Shown here: piece after piece, positions 50,251 through 58,725 of the stretch
How the letters are laid out: every line of letters begins with the position of its first letter
Position numbering within the stretch: position 1 is the first letter of the stretch
NCBI RefSeq assembly: GCF_003151075.1
Contig: NZ_CP029482.1
Location: 5,952,001 to 6,016,000, forward strand
Reading direction: 5' to 3'
Length of the DNA stretch: 64,000 nt
DNA from: Pseudomonas sp. 31-12
GTDB lineage: Bacteria; Pseudomonadota; Gammaproteobacteria; Pseudomonadales; Pseudomonadaceae
Made by a program: the position numbers and the translations under genes
The notes under the pieces: generated by a model
Database searches by the model: none
Told to the model about the DNA's origin: nothing
What the model saw: the letters and a program-made list of their open reading frames with translations, nothing else

Positions 50251-51792
50251 TCAGTCGGCCAGCTTGGCCGCCAGTGCCTTGACCCGGCTCAGATCCCCCT
50301 TGGCCACCTTGGTCACGCCGCTCCCGTATTCCGGGTCGGCCTTATAAAGGAAGGACAGGATGATGTGCTTGCTCTCGTCATCGGTGGTGGCCAGTGAGCC
50401 GCCGAAGCTCTCGATCAAGTCCTTGCGTTCTTTCTTGCTGAACGAGCGGTACAGATCCCCGGCCTGCTTGAAGTTCTGCTCTCGCTGGATTTTCGCTTGC
50501 TGCGTGCTGCCCGACAGGACCGACTGGCTGTAACGCGCAGTTTGCGGCTCGTCACGCGGCAGCAAACGGCTCGGCTGATAATTCACACCGCTGCTGCTGT
50601 GGCCGATGTTCATCGCGCCATCCTGGTTACCGTTGTTCACGGCGATCTTGGGTGCATTGATCGGCAATTGCAGTGCATTCGCGCCCAGGCGATACAGTTG
50701 AGTATCGGCATAAGAGAACACCCGCCCCTGTAATAAGCGATCTTCGGAAGGCTCGATACCTGGAACAAGATTGGCCGGTGCCATGGCAACTTGTTCCGTT
50801 TCCTGGAAGACATTTGCCGGGTTACGGTTCAACACCATTTGTCCAACTTTTCGCTCAGGAACTCCGGGCCAGATTTTGGTGGCGTCCAATGGATCGAAAT
50901 CAAACTTGTACAAATCTTGAGGATTTAATACCTGGACGTACAAGTCCCATTTCGGAAACTTACCCTTGTTAATATGAGACACCAAATCATTAGTCATATG
51001 ACTGTAGTCTTGACCTTGAACATTGGTAACTGCTTTTGGATCGAGGTTATTAATCCCCTGCAGACTTTTCCAGTGAAACTTCACGTAGTGAACTTCACCC
51101 TTGGCATTCACCAACTTGTAAGCATGAACACCGTTACCGTCCATTTCCCGATAACTGGCCGGTGTACCGGCATTGGAATACAACTCGGTCAGGGTGCGGG
51201 TGGCCTCTGGGACATGAGAGAAGAAATCGAAGCGGCGGGCATCATCGTCCAGGTTGGTACGCGGGTCCGGCTTGAAGGCGTGGACCATGTCCGGGAATTT
51301 GATGGCATCACGAATGAAGAAGGTCGGGAAATTGTTGCCGACCAGGTCCCAGTTGCCGTCCGCCGTGTAGAACTTGGTGGCAAAGCCACGGGGATCACGC
51401 AGGGTTTCTGGCGAATGGTTGCCATGGACGACCGCCGAGAAACGCACAAACACCGGGGTGCTTTGACCGCCAGAGAACACCTTGGCTTTGGTCAGGTCAC
51501 TCAGGTCGTCCGTCACCGTGAAGGTGCCGTTGGCTCCGGTGCCGCGGGCATGCACGACGCGCTCGGGAATTCGTTCGCGGTCAAAGCGTTGGAGTTTCTG
51601 GATCAGTTGCACGTCCTGAAGCAGCACCGGGCCGTTGGCACCGGCGGTTTGCGAATTCTGGTTGTCGCCGACGGCAGCACCGTTATCGCGGGTCAGGGTC
51701 GCTGCGTGGACGGAGAAGGACAGCAGGCTGGCGGTTAACACGCCAAGGGTACGCCGATGGGGAAAAGCCCCGAGGCCAATGGTCGAAGTCAT
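50251..51792 (-). CDS. katB: Periplasmic catalase KatB
   Basis: KatB is a heme catalase (clade 3, small subunit) that removes H2O2. The signal peptide is visible in the first 33 residues (TLGVLTASLLSFSVHAA). Catalytic His is in ERVVHARGTGANGTF, the distal Asn in WDLVGNNFPTFF and the heme-ligand Tyr in GRVFSYADTQLYRLG. I chose the ATG at 51792, giving 513 residues, equal to P. aeruginosa KatB. It leads the katB-ankB operon. I did not find a convincing OxyR site in the 285-base gap to mscL. Confidence 0.95.
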   Translation of the reverse strand: MTSTIGLGAFPHRRTLGVLTASLLSFSVHAATLTRDNGAAVGDNQNSQTAGANGPVLLQDVQLIQKLQRFDRERIPERVVHARGTGANGTFTVTDDLSDLTKAKVFSGGQSTPVFVRFSAVVHGNHSPETLRDPRGFATKFYTADGNWDLVGNNFPTFFIRDAIKFPDMVHAFKPDPRTNLDDDARRFDFFSHVPEATRTLTELYSNAGTPASYREMDGNGVHAYKLVNAKGEVHYVKFHWKSLQGINNLDPKAVTNVQGQDYSHMTNDLVSHINKGKFPKWDLYVQVLNPQDLYKFDFDPLDATKIWPGVPERKVGQMVLNRNPANVFQETEQVAMAPANLVPGIEPSEDRLLQGRVFSYADTQLYRLGANALQLPINAPKIAVNNGNQDGAMNIGHSSSGVNYQPSRLLPRDEPQTARYSQSVLSGSTQQAKIQREQNFKQAGDLYRSFSKKERKDLIESFGGSLATTDDESKHIILSFLYKADPEYGSGVTKVAKGDLSRVKALAAKLAD

Positions 51793-51814
51793 ATCAGGTT
51801 CCTCTGTTTTCAAG

Positions 51815-51831
51815 GCGCACTCCAAGTGCGC
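51815..51831 (-). other. Hairpin in the katB leader
   Basis: GCGCACT and AGTGCGC form a perfect seven-base stem with a three-base loop, 23 bases before the katB ATG. It could influence katB translation or message stability, or be an operator dyad. Confidence 0.5.
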
Positions 51832-52077
51832 TACCCAGAGGCTAGAGGCCCTGGCCGCAGAACATAAATAGAAAGAACGCAATGCGATGATTCAGAAAAT
51901 TGTGTGGCTAATCAGCTTGTTAGCGCGTAGTTCCCGCGCGATTGGTGGCACTTTGAAAACTAAATGCCTGCAAATGTGTCGATAAACACGGGCATTGTAA
52001 GAAGGCGTTTCGAGCATGAGCGGATTTGCTGATTTACACTGCGTTCACCAACCTCATCTGTAACAAGGAAATAACCT

Positions 52078-52491
52078 ATGGGCGTGATAAGTGAGTTCAA
52101 GGCCTTCGCGGTCAAAGGTAACGTGGTCGACATGGCCGTCGGTATCATCATTGGCGCTGCATTCGGCAAGATCGTTTCATCGTTTGTCGGCGACGTGGTA
52201 ATGCCGCCAATCGGCCTGTTGATCGGTGGGGTGGACTTCAGTGACCTGGCCGTTACCCTCAAGGCAGCCAACGGCGATATCCCGGCGGTGGTGCTGGCTT
52301 ACGGCAAGTTCATCCAGAGCCTGATCGACTTCATCATCGTCGCTTTTGCGATCTTCATGGGCGTCAAAGCCATCAACCGTCTGAAACGCGAAGAGGCCGT
52401 CGCGCCAACCTTGCCGCCGGTTCCAACCAAGGAAGAAGAGCTGTTGAGCGAGATCCGTGACCTGCTCAAAGCCCAGAACAATCAGCCCTGA
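52078..52491 (+). CDS. mscL: Large-conductance mechanosensitive channel MscL
   Basis: MscL is a pentameric pressure-relief channel in the inner membrane. The sequence [48 protein letters not shown] is diagnostic for TM1, and TM2 is near residues 80-100 ([20 protein letters not shown]). The C-terminal bundle ends [14 protein letters not shown]. Length is 137 residues. A bidirectional terminator separates it from fpr. Confidence 0.96.
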   Translation: MGVISEFKAFAVKGNVVDMAVGIIIGAAFGKIVSSFVGDVVMPPIGLLIGGVDFSDLAVTLKAANGDIPAVVLAYGKFIQSLIDFIIVAFAIFMGVKAINRLKREEAVAPTLPPVPTKEEELLSEIRDLLKAQNNQP

Positions 52492-52511
52492 AGGCTGGTT
52501 GCATGCAGAAA

Positions 52512-52540
52512 AACGGCGCCTGCAGGGCGCCGTTTTTTTT
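52512..52540. terminator. Bidirectional terminator between mscL and fpr
   Basis: The stem AACGGCGCC / GGGCGCCGTT closes TGCA and is followed by eight T on the plus strand. The minus strand also has a short T run (AAAAAC region), so it can serve both convergent genes. Confidence 0.88.
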
Positions 52541-53315
52541 ACCAGAAGTTTTCCACCGCCACCTGGCCGGGTCGTCGACTGAGGCTCAGGTGCATGTCGC
52601 GCTGTTTGAGCAGCTTGCGTGTGTCATCGATCATCTGTGGATTGCCGCAGAGCATGACCCGCGAGTGCTCGGACGTAAGCTCGACGCCTGCCACCCGCTC
52701 CAGTTCGCCATTTTCGATCAGCGTGGTGATTCGCCCGTTCAGGGCGCCGGGGTGCTGTTCACGCGTGACGGTCGCAATGAACTGCAACTTGTGCGCGTAT
52801 TCCGCCAGATAGTCGCGTTGCGTCAGCCCTGCGATCAGCTCCTGATAAGCCAGCTCGCGGGCCTCACGTACGCTGTAGACGAGGATGATCCGCTCAAATT
52901 TCTCCCACACCTCGAAGTCCTGCAGGATCGACAGAAACGGCGCCACGCCAGTGCCTGTGGATAACAGCCAGAGATCACGTCCATCGACGAAACGATCCAG
53001 CGTCAGGTAACCGAAAGCCTGACGGTCGACCAGCAGCGTATCGCCGACCTCCAGTCGACTCAGTTCACTGGTGAACTCACCGCCCGGCACGACAATGGAA
53101 AAGAACTCAAGGAATTCGTCATAGGGCGAAGAGACCATTGAATAGGCGCGCCACACGGTGCTGCCGTCGGCTCTCGTCACGCCCAGCCGGGCGAATTGCC
53201 CCGCCCGAAAACGAAAGCCAGGGTCTCTGGTGGCCCGCAACGTGAACAGGTTGGGGGTCAATGGCTGAACATCGGTCAGGGTCTGGCGAGTGAATTTTTC
53301 TGCACTGGCAGTCAT
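52539..53315 (-). CDS. fpr: Ferredoxin/flavodoxin-NADP+ reductase Fpr
   Basis: Fpr moves electrons between NADPH and ferredoxin or flavodoxin, with a role under oxidative stress. The FAD domain shows FRAGQFARLG, RAYSMVSSPYD and GGEFTSELSRL. The NADP domain shows LLSTGTGVAPFLSIL and VMLCGNPQMIDDTRKLL. I chose the ATG at 53315 because GGAG lies seven bases before it. An upstream ATG at 53327 overlaps that site. Length is 258 residues, the subclass I bacterial type. It is divergent from the LuxR solo across a 337-base gap. FinR (a LysR regulator) controls fpr in P. putida, but no finR is in the window. Confidence 0.94.
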   Translation of the reverse strand: MTASAEKFTRQTLTDVQPLTPNLFTLRATRDPGFRFRAGQFARLGVTRADGSTVWRAYSMVSSPYDEFLEFFSIVVPGGEFTSELSRLEVGDTLLVDRQAFGYLTLDRFVDGRDLWLLSTGTGVAPFLSILQDFEVWEKFERIILVYSVREARELAYQELIAGLTQRDYLAEYAHKLQFIATVTREQHPGALNGRITTLIENGELERVAGVELTSEHSRVMLCGNPQMIDDTRKLLKQRDMHLSLSRRPGQVAVENFW

Positions 53316-53652
53316 GAGGTGCTCCATTCAACAGATGACCCAGTGTCCCGCAAATCGAGCGCTGGAAACACCGGTGATTTGTAGTGGCTTTAGATAAAAG
53401 GCCATTATTTCGCCTGCACTCTCTGCATTTTAAAATGGCTACTAACCAGTAACTACATAACTAAATTGTAATGATTGAAGGATGAACCCCATATAACTTC
53501 GCCTTTGCGGGCTAAGAACCAGTTATGTATTTTCCGGACTTTTCAAGAGCAAAAAAATTGCAGCGTAAGTGTAGGAATGGTCCTACACTCGGAGCGTGCT
53601 GGATTTCGGATCCAATGTGCACCCCCTGAGAAACCCACATGGAGTTCAACCG
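53316..53652. other. AT-rich divergent control region between fpr and the LuxR solo
   Basis: These 337 bases carry no supported gene. Composition is clearly more AT-rich than the surroundings from about 53340 to 53570. The region contains the 22-base dyad at 53568-53589 and must hold the promoters of both genes. Confidence 0.65.
53568..53589. promoter_or_regulatory. 22-base perfect dyad before the LuxR solo
   Basis: AGTGTAGGA-ATGG-TCCTACACT has perfect nine-base arms around a four-base centre. Its size fits a lux-box-like site for a LuxR-family dimer (about 20 bases), although its sequence differs from the CTG-N10-CAG form. No T run follows, so it is not a terminator. It lies 64 bases before the ATG. 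Confidence 0.65.
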
Positions 53653-54360
53653 ATGGAAATGTGGAAGGATTCACAATTAAGGCAGATATCGAACGCACGG
53701 AATGTTGAGTCTGCATACGGGATGTCACTTAATCTCGTTCAAGATCTTGGCTTTAAATTCTGTGCCTTTTCAATAACCTCACATTCGCGAGGACCGCACT
53801 TCGAGAGGGTAAATCTCAACAATTACCCAAGCGAGTGGAACGTGAAATATGCACAAAGTCATTTCAGCGATGAAGATCCGATACTGGCTCATTGCAAACG
53901 TTCAACGCTGCCAATTCTATGGGAAGAGAAGATCTACTCGAAAGCACCAGGACTGTGGCAAGCACAAAAAAAACTGGGTTTGCAGCATGGCTGGTCACAA
54001 TCGTTTCACGACGACAAAGGGCTCTGCAGCATGTTGAGCCTGGCCAGAAGCGACAGCCCCATCACGCCCTATGAGCTATATGAAAACCTGGGCTATGCGA
54101 TGTTTATCAGCCAACAACTGCATGGACTTGTCGCTCAAAATCTGCCTTCGCGCATACCCCATTCGTGCCCTGTTTTGTCGACACGCGAACTCGAGATATT
54201 GAAGCTGTCAGCCGACGGAAAGACGGCATACGAAATATCCAGGATCCTGTACCTCTCTGAACGCACCGTAAATTTCCACATACACAATGCGATTCAGAAA
54301 CTGGGCGTCAACAACAAGATCGCGGCGGTCATCGCGGCAGCCAGGGCCTGCATGATCTGA
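53653..54360 (+). CDS. ppoR: LuxR-family autoinducer-binding solo (PpoR-like)
   Basis: This 235-residue protein has an N-terminal autoinducer-binding domain and a C-terminal GerE helix-turn-helix. The key residues of AHL-binding LuxR proteins are present: W62, Y66, D75, P76, W90 and G123 (TraR W57, Y61, D70, P71, W85, G113). In the DNA-binding domain E179, and G189 in SADGKTAYEIS, are conserved. I chose the ATG at 53653, since GGAG lies eight bases before it. No luxI is in the window, so it is a solo. Gene order mscL-fpr-luxR-methyltransferase-cio matches P. putida KT2440, where this gene is ppoR, reported to bind 3-oxo-C6-HSL. Base composition is lower in GC than its neighbours. Confidence 0.85.
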   Translation: MEMWKDSQLRQISNARNVESAYGMSLNLVQDLGFKFCAFSITSHSRGPHFERVNLNNYPSEWNVKYAQSHFSDEDPILAHCKRSTLPILWEEKIYSKAPGLWQAQKKLGLQHGWSQSFHDDKGLCSMLSLARSDSPITPYELYENLGYAMFISQQLHGLVAQNLPSRIPHSCPVLSTRELEILKLSADGKTAYEISRILYLSERTVNFHIHNAIQKLGVNNKIAAVIAAARACMI

Positions 54361-54551
54361 GCAGTACGTCCGAATAAACGAAGGGGAAAAACCCGCGAGT
54401 ATTCCGAAAGAAAAAAACGTACCATTTGCGGCTCCTCCAGAGTGATGACGAGTGAAACATCACGTCGTAGTCCACTCGGACGGCCCCGCCCGCTACAACG
54501 CTTCAGGCAGCGGGACACCACACCTGTTGACTACCCAGAGCCCCCAGCCTC

Positions 54552-55676
54552 ATGCCCCTGCTCGAAACGCCCTTCGCCCAACTCGATCTGATCCGTCAGC
54601 CAGAACAGCAGAACGAACCGCTGCAAGCTTTCGATGCAGCAGACGAATACCTGCTCAATCATCTGTCCGAGCAGCAGCCGGCCGCGGACACCCGAGTGCT
54701 GGTGCTCAACGATAGCTTCGGCGCATTGGCCGCGAGCCTGGCAGGAAAAGTATTCGTGACCAGCAGCGGCGACTCGTTCCTGGCTTTTCAGGGTCTGGAA
54801 AAAAACCTGATCCGCAACGGCCAGGCCTTCGACACCGTACCCATCGTACCGGCCAACGAAAAATTTACAGGCCCGTTCGACCGTGTGTTGATCCGCGTGC
54901 CGAAAACCCTGGCCTTGCTGGAAGAGCAACTGATTCGCCTGCAAAACCACTTGGCCCCGGGCGCCCAGGTGATTGCAGCAGCCATGGTCAAGCATCTGCC
55001 TCGCGCGGCGGGTGATCTGCTGGAGCGCTACATCGGCCCGGTACAAGCCTCATTGGCAGTGAAGAAAGCCCGGCTGCTGATCGCAACACCTGAAACCAAA
55101 TCCCCGGCCGTGTCCCCCTACCCTTCACGCTATCAACTCGACACACCGGCGATCGAGCTGCTGAACCACGCCAATGTGTTCTGCCGCGAAGGGCTGGACA
55201 TCGGTACGCGAGCCTTTCTCCCACATTTGCCCAACAACCTCGGCACAGCGCGAGTCGCCGACCTTGGTTGTGGAAATGGCGTACTGGCAATCGCCAGCGC
55301 TCTGCAAAACCCTGAGGCCCGGTACACGCTGGTGGACGAGTCGTTCATGGCGGTGCAATCGGCCAGCGAAAACTGGCGCGCTGCGCTGGGTGACCGTGAG
55401 GTGATCGTGCGTGCGGACGACGGCCTGGCCGGGCAAGAGCCGCAATCGCTGGACGTGGTGCTGTGCAATCCGCCGTTTCACCAGCAACAGGTCGTTGGCG
55501 ACTTTCTCGCCTGGCGGATGTTCCAGCAGGCGCGCGAAGCCCTGGTGGTTGGCGGTGCGCTGTACATCGTCGGCAACCGTCACCTGGGTTACCACAGCAA
55601 GCTCGCACGGCTGTTCCGCGGTGTTGAACAAGTAGCGGCTACGCCGAAATTCGTCATTCTCAAAGCCCGCAAGTAA
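54552..55676 (+). CDS. rlmG: 23S rRNA m2G1835 methyltransferase RlmG
   Basis: RlmG methylates G1835 of 23S rRNA. The protein has a degenerate N-terminal methyltransferase domain (residues 1-185) and a catalytic C-terminal domain with the SAM motif VADLGCGNGVLAIA, acidic VDESFMAV and the catalytic NPPFHQQ. The start LLETPFAQLDLIRQPEQQNEPLQAFDAADEYLL and length of 374 residues match RlmG rather than the 340-residue RsmC. The ribosome-binding site is weak. Convergent with the DUF2474-cio operon. Confidence 0.88.
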   Translation: MPLLETPFAQLDLIRQPEQQNEPLQAFDAADEYLLNHLSEQQPAADTRVLVLNDSFGALAASLAGKVFVTSSGDSFLAFQGLEKNLIRNGQAFDTVPIVPANEKFTGPFDRVLIRVPKTLALLEEQLIRLQNHLAPGAQVIAAAMVKHLPRAAGDLLERYIGPVQASLAVKKARLLIATPETKSPAVSPYPSRYQLDTPAIELLNHANVFCREGLDIGTRAFLPHLPNNLGTARVADLGCGNGVLAIASALQNPEARYTLVDESFMAVQSASENWRAALGDREVIVRADDGLAGQEPQSLDVVLCNPPFHQQQVVGDFLAWRMFQQAREALVVGGALYIVGNRHLGYHSKLARLFRGVEQVAATPKFVILKARK

Positions 55677-55683
55677 TCGCAGG

Positions 55684-55713
55684 TAAAAAAACCCTCCGTG
55701 ACAGGAGGGTTTG
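55684..55713 (-). terminator. Terminator of the cio operon (and of rlmG)
   Basis: The stem ACCCTCC / GGAGGGT is followed on the minus strand by TTTTTTACC, a good terminator for the cio operon. On the plus strand only TTT follows. Confidence 0.78.
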
Positions 55714-55754
55714 AATCCGTGCCGCAAGGCAACGGGATGGGAATGTCGAGTGTC

Positions 55755-55922
55755 TCAGTGCGTGGACAGACCTGCGGCGTTCATGAACATGCGCATCAGG
55801 CTGGCCACGATAAACAAGGCCCCCACGCTACCGACCCAGATCAAGGCCAACCAACCGAGCCGCTGCCAAAGCGGTTTTTTCTCTGCTTCCTTGATTTCCT
55901 CAAGGGAATGTTTGCCAGCCAT
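55755..55922 (-). CDS. DUF2474-type small membrane protein of the CIO operon
   Basis: This 55-residue frame encodes a single-span membrane protein, read by translating the minus strand. The N-terminus is charged (MAGKHSLEEIKEAEKKPLWQ) and one hydrophobic span follows (LGWLALIWVGSVGALFIVAS), ending MNAAGLSTH. DUF2474 proteins accompany cyanide-insensitive bd oxidases and are thought to resemble CydX, which stabilises CydAB. The sequence GAGGAGG lies before two adjacent ATGs (55925 and 55922); either can be the start. It lies 57 bases after cioB, past a hairpin. Confidence 0.85.
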   Translation of the reverse strand: MAGKHSLEEIKEAEKKPLWQRLGWLALIWVGSVGALFIVASLMRMFMNAAGLSTH

Positions 55923-55940
55923 CATCGTGACCTCCTCTGA

Positions 55941-55969
55941 AACGGCGCAGGAATCGGCCCTGCGCCGTT
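55941..55969 (-). other. Perfect 11-base hairpin between cioB and the DUF2474 gene
   Basis: AACGGCGCAGG and CCTGCGCCGTT pair across a seven-base loop. On the transcript it lies just before the ribosome-binding site of the small gene. With no T run it is more likely an mRNA stability or expression-ratio element than a terminator. Confidence 0.7.
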
Positions 55970-55979
55970 GTCGTGTGCG

Positions 55980-56987
55980 CTAGTGATAACCGTCTTCGTG
56001 GGTCACCTTGCCGCGGAACACGTAGTAGCTCCAGAAGGTATAACCCAGGATGAACGGGATGATAAACAGCGTACCGACCAGCATGAAGCCCTGGCTTTGC
56101 GGCGGTGCAGCGGCGTCCCAGATCGAGATCGACGGCGGCACGATGTTGGGCCACAGGCTGATGCCCAGACCGCTGTAGCCAAGGAAGATCAGCACAAGGG
56201 TCAGCAGGAACGGCGTGTAATTCGCATTGCGGGCCACCGCGCGAATCAGACCGTACATGGTCACCAACACCAGAATCGGCACCGGCAGGAACCAGAAAAG
56301 ATTCGGCAGCGTGAACCAGCGAGCGGCGATTTCAGCGTGAGTCAGCGGGGTCCAGATACTGACGATACCGATCACCGCCAACACCACGAATGCCAATGGC
56401 CGTGCCAGATCGTGCATCTGCTCCTGCAACTTGCCTTCGGTCTTCATAATCAGCCAGGTGCAACCCAGCAGCGCATAAGCCACCACCAACGCGAGGCCGC
56501 AGAACAGGGTGAACGGTGTCAGCCAGTCCAGTGAACCACCGGCAAACTGGCGATTGACCACCGGCAGCCCATCGATGAATGCGCCCAGCGCCACCCCCTG
56601 AAAGAAGGTTGCAGCAATCGATCCACCGATAAACGCCTTGTCCCACAGGTGACGCTTGTCGTCCTTGGCCTTGAAGCGGAACTCGAAGGCCACGCCACGG
56701 AAAATCAGCCCGATCAGCATGAAAATCAGCGGCAGGTACAGCGCCGAGAGCACCACCGAATAGGCCAGCGGGAACGCGCCGAACAACGCCGCGCCGCCCA
56801 GTACCAGCCAGGTTTCGTTGCCGTCCCAGACGGGAGCGACGGTGTTCATCATCACGTCACGGTCGGTCTTGCCCGGGATGAACGGGAAGAGAATCCCGAT
56901 CCCCAGGTCGAAGCCATCCATGACCACGTACATCATGATGCCGAAGATGATGATCACGGCCCAGATCAGCGGAAGATCAATACCCAT
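55980..56987 (-). CDS. cioB: Cyanide-insensitive terminal oxidase subunit II CioB
   Basis: CioB is the CydB-type subunit of the quinol oxidase. The 335-residue protein has eight to nine membrane segments and starts GIDLPLIWAVIIIFGIMMYVVMDGFDLGIGILFPF, the family hallmark, with WDGNETWLVLGGAALFGAFP following. It lies three bases after cioA. The ribosome-binding site AAGGAG overlaps the end of cioA. The C-terminus ends FRGKVTHEDGYH. Confidence 0.95.
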   Translation of the reverse strand: MGIDLPLIWAVIIIFGIMMYVVMDGFDLGIGILFPFIPGKTDRDVMMNTVAPVWDGNETWLVLGGAALFGAFPLAYSVVLSALYLPLIFMLIGLIFRGVAFEFRFKAKDDKRHLWDKAFIGGSIAATFFQGVALGAFIDGLPVVNRQFAGGSLDWLTPFTLFCGLALVVAYALLGCTWLIMKTEGKLQEQMHDLARPLAFVVLAVIGIVSIWTPLTHAEIAARWFTLPNLFWFLPVPILVLVTMYGLIRAVARNANYTPFLLTLVLIFLGYSGLGISLWPNIVPPSISIWDAAAPPQSQGFMLVGTLFIIPFILGYTFWSYYVFRGKVTHEDGYH

Positions 56988-56990
56988 GAC

Positions 56991-58430
56991 TCAAATCTCC
57001 TTGGTCAGGCTGGGGCTGCTATCAGCGTCGGCGTCATCGTCGGCGGCGGACAGCGGACGAGCCGGCGTGCGTTTCTTGCCTGGACCACCTTCGGGCGTTT
57101 CCTTGCCTTCGTCGATCTTCGGCCCTTTGCGCACCAGGCGCATCATGTAGCCCAGACCGGCACCGAACAGCGCGAAATACACCACCACGAACAGGATCAG
57201 CGTGATGCTCATCTGCAAGAAGCTGTGATTGGAGGACGCATCTGCCGTGCGCATCAGGCCGTAGACCACCCACGGCTGACGGCCGATTTCAGTGGTGAAC
57301 CAACCGGCGAGGATCGCGATCAGGCCGGATGGCCCCATCCACAACGCCAGATAGAGGAACGGTCGCGAGGTGTACAGCTTGTCGCTCTTGCGCAGCCACA
57401 GGCTCCACAGTCCGGTGAAGATCATCAGCATGCCCAGCCCCACCATGATCCGGAACGACCAGAACACGATAGTCGAATTCGGCCGGTCTTCAGGCGGGAA
57501 GTCCTTGAGCGCCGGCACTTGCTTGTCCAGGGAGTGCGTGAGGATCAGGCTGCCAAGGTACGGAATTTCCACCGCGAATTTGGTCCGTTCTTCTTTCATG
57601 TCCGGCCAACCGAACAGGATCAGCGGGGTTGGCTCATCGCCATGATTTTCCCAGTGACCTTCGATCGCGGCGATTTTTGCCGGCTGGTGCTTGAGTGTGT
57701 TGAGCCCGTGGAAGTCACCGATGACGGCCTGGATCGGCGCCACGATCAAGGCCATCCACATCGCCATCGAGAGCATGGTGCGGATCGCCGGATTGTCCTT
57801 GCCGCGCAGCAAATGCCAGGCCGCCGAGGAGCCGACGAAGAAAGCGGTGGCGACGAACGCGGCCGTGGCCATGTGCATCAGGCGGTAGGGGAATGACGGG
57901 TTGAAGATCACGGCGAACCAGTCGGTGGGAATGACCTGGCCATTGATGATTTCGAAACCTTGCGGGGTCTGCATCCAGCTGTTTGAAGCAAGAATCCAGA
58001 AGGTCGAGATCAGCGTGCCGATGGCGACCATAACCGTGGCGAAGAAGTGCAGGTTGCGCCCGACCTTGTTCCAGCCGAACAGCATGACGCCAAGGAAACC
58101 GGCCTCAAGGAAGAACGCTGTCAGTACCTCGTACGTCAGCAACGGCCCTGTCACGGAACCGGCGAAATCCGAGAAGCGGCTCCAGTTGGTGCCGAACTGA
58201 TAGGCCATGACCAACCCGGACACCACGCCCATGCCGAAGTTGACGGCAAAGATCTTCGACCAGAAATGGTAAAGATCGCGGTAAGTGTCGTTGTTCGTCT
58301 TCAGCCACAGACCTTCGAGCACCGCCAGGTAACTCGCCAGGCCAATGGTGATGGCCGGGAACAGGATGTGGAATGAGATGGTGAACGCGAACTGAATTCG
58401 GGCGAGATCAAGCGCCTCCAAACCGAACAT
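56991..58430 (-). CDS. cioA: Cyanide-insensitive terminal oxidase subunit I CioA
   Basis: CioA is the heme-bearing subunit of a bd-type quinol oxidase that resists cyanide. The 479-residue protein keeps the heme ligands: H21 in FTISFHILFPAIT, a His in PYRLMHMATAAFV and a Met in FWSFRIMVGLGMLM. The quinol-site motif GRQPWVVYG is present and the Q-loop is short, as in CIO. I chose the ATG at 58430 (MFGLEALDLARIQF), with AGGAAG six bases upstream. The longer TTG frame to 58604 runs through the ANR site. The C-terminal tail is longer and more charged than in E. coli CydA. Confidence 0.95.
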   Translation of the reverse strand: MFGLEALDLARIQFAFTISFHILFPAITIGLASYLAVLEGLWLKTNNDTYRDLYHFWSKIFAVNFGMGVVSGLVMAYQFGTNWSRFSDFAGSVTGPLLTYEVLTAFFLEAGFLGVMLFGWNKVGRNLHFFATVMVAIGTLISTFWILASNSWMQTPQGFEIINGQVIPTDWFAVIFNPSFPYRLMHMATAAFVATAFFVGSSAAWHLLRGKDNPAIRTMLSMAMWMALIVAPIQAVIGDFHGLNTLKHQPAKIAAIEGHWENHGDEPTPLILFGWPDMKEERTKFAVEIPYLGSLILTHSLDKQVPALKDFPPEDRPNSTIVFWSFRIMVGLGMLMIFTGLWSLWLRKSDKLYTSRPFLYLALWMGPSGLIAILAGWFTTEIGRQPWVVYGLMRTADASSNHSFLQMSITLILFVVVYFALFGAGLGYMMRLVRKGPKIDEGKETPEGGPGKKRTPARPLSAADDDADADSSPSLTKEI

Positions 58431-58590
58431 AAGTCTTCCTCTGTCAGGTAATACCGGCTGAAGGCTTGCGGCCTGCACCCACTGCCCCCACGGATATGGA
58501 GTGTGGCGAATTAGCATTCGTTCTTTTTTTACAAACATCACAACGTAGGGAGTCTGGCCATCTGGCCGCCGGATCATTTCCACAAGGGTC

Positions 58591-58604
58591 TTGATCTGGA
58601 TCAA
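58591..58604. promoter_or_regulatory. Perfect ANR/FNR box upstream of cioA
   Basis: TTGAT-CTGG-ATCAA matches the ANR/FNR consensus TTGAT-N4-ATCAA at every fixed base. It is centred about 168 bases before the cioA ATG. In P. aeruginosa ANR represses cioAB at low oxygen. The same is likely here. Confidence 0.85.
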
Positions 58605-58725
58605 GCAATGGTTGAAAGAGTAGTCCGATTTTTGACGATGGACGGTGTGGTCTTTTGACGCGTGACAGGTTGCCTCATAGCTCTGCTCATGAACTGAAAC
58701 ACATTACCCGTGGGAGCGAACATCC

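Noticed and set aside
51793..52077. OxyR site upstream of katB
   Set aside because: I looked for ATAG-N7-CTAT spacing and found no convincing match.
53568..53589. The dyad before ppoR as a terminator
   Set aside because: No T run follows on either strand, and no transcript is expected to end there because the upstream gene is divergent.
54421..54551. Extra small gene between the LuxR solo and rlmG
   Set aside because: The frames here lack ribosome-binding sites, and the plus-strand frame runs into rlmG out of frame.
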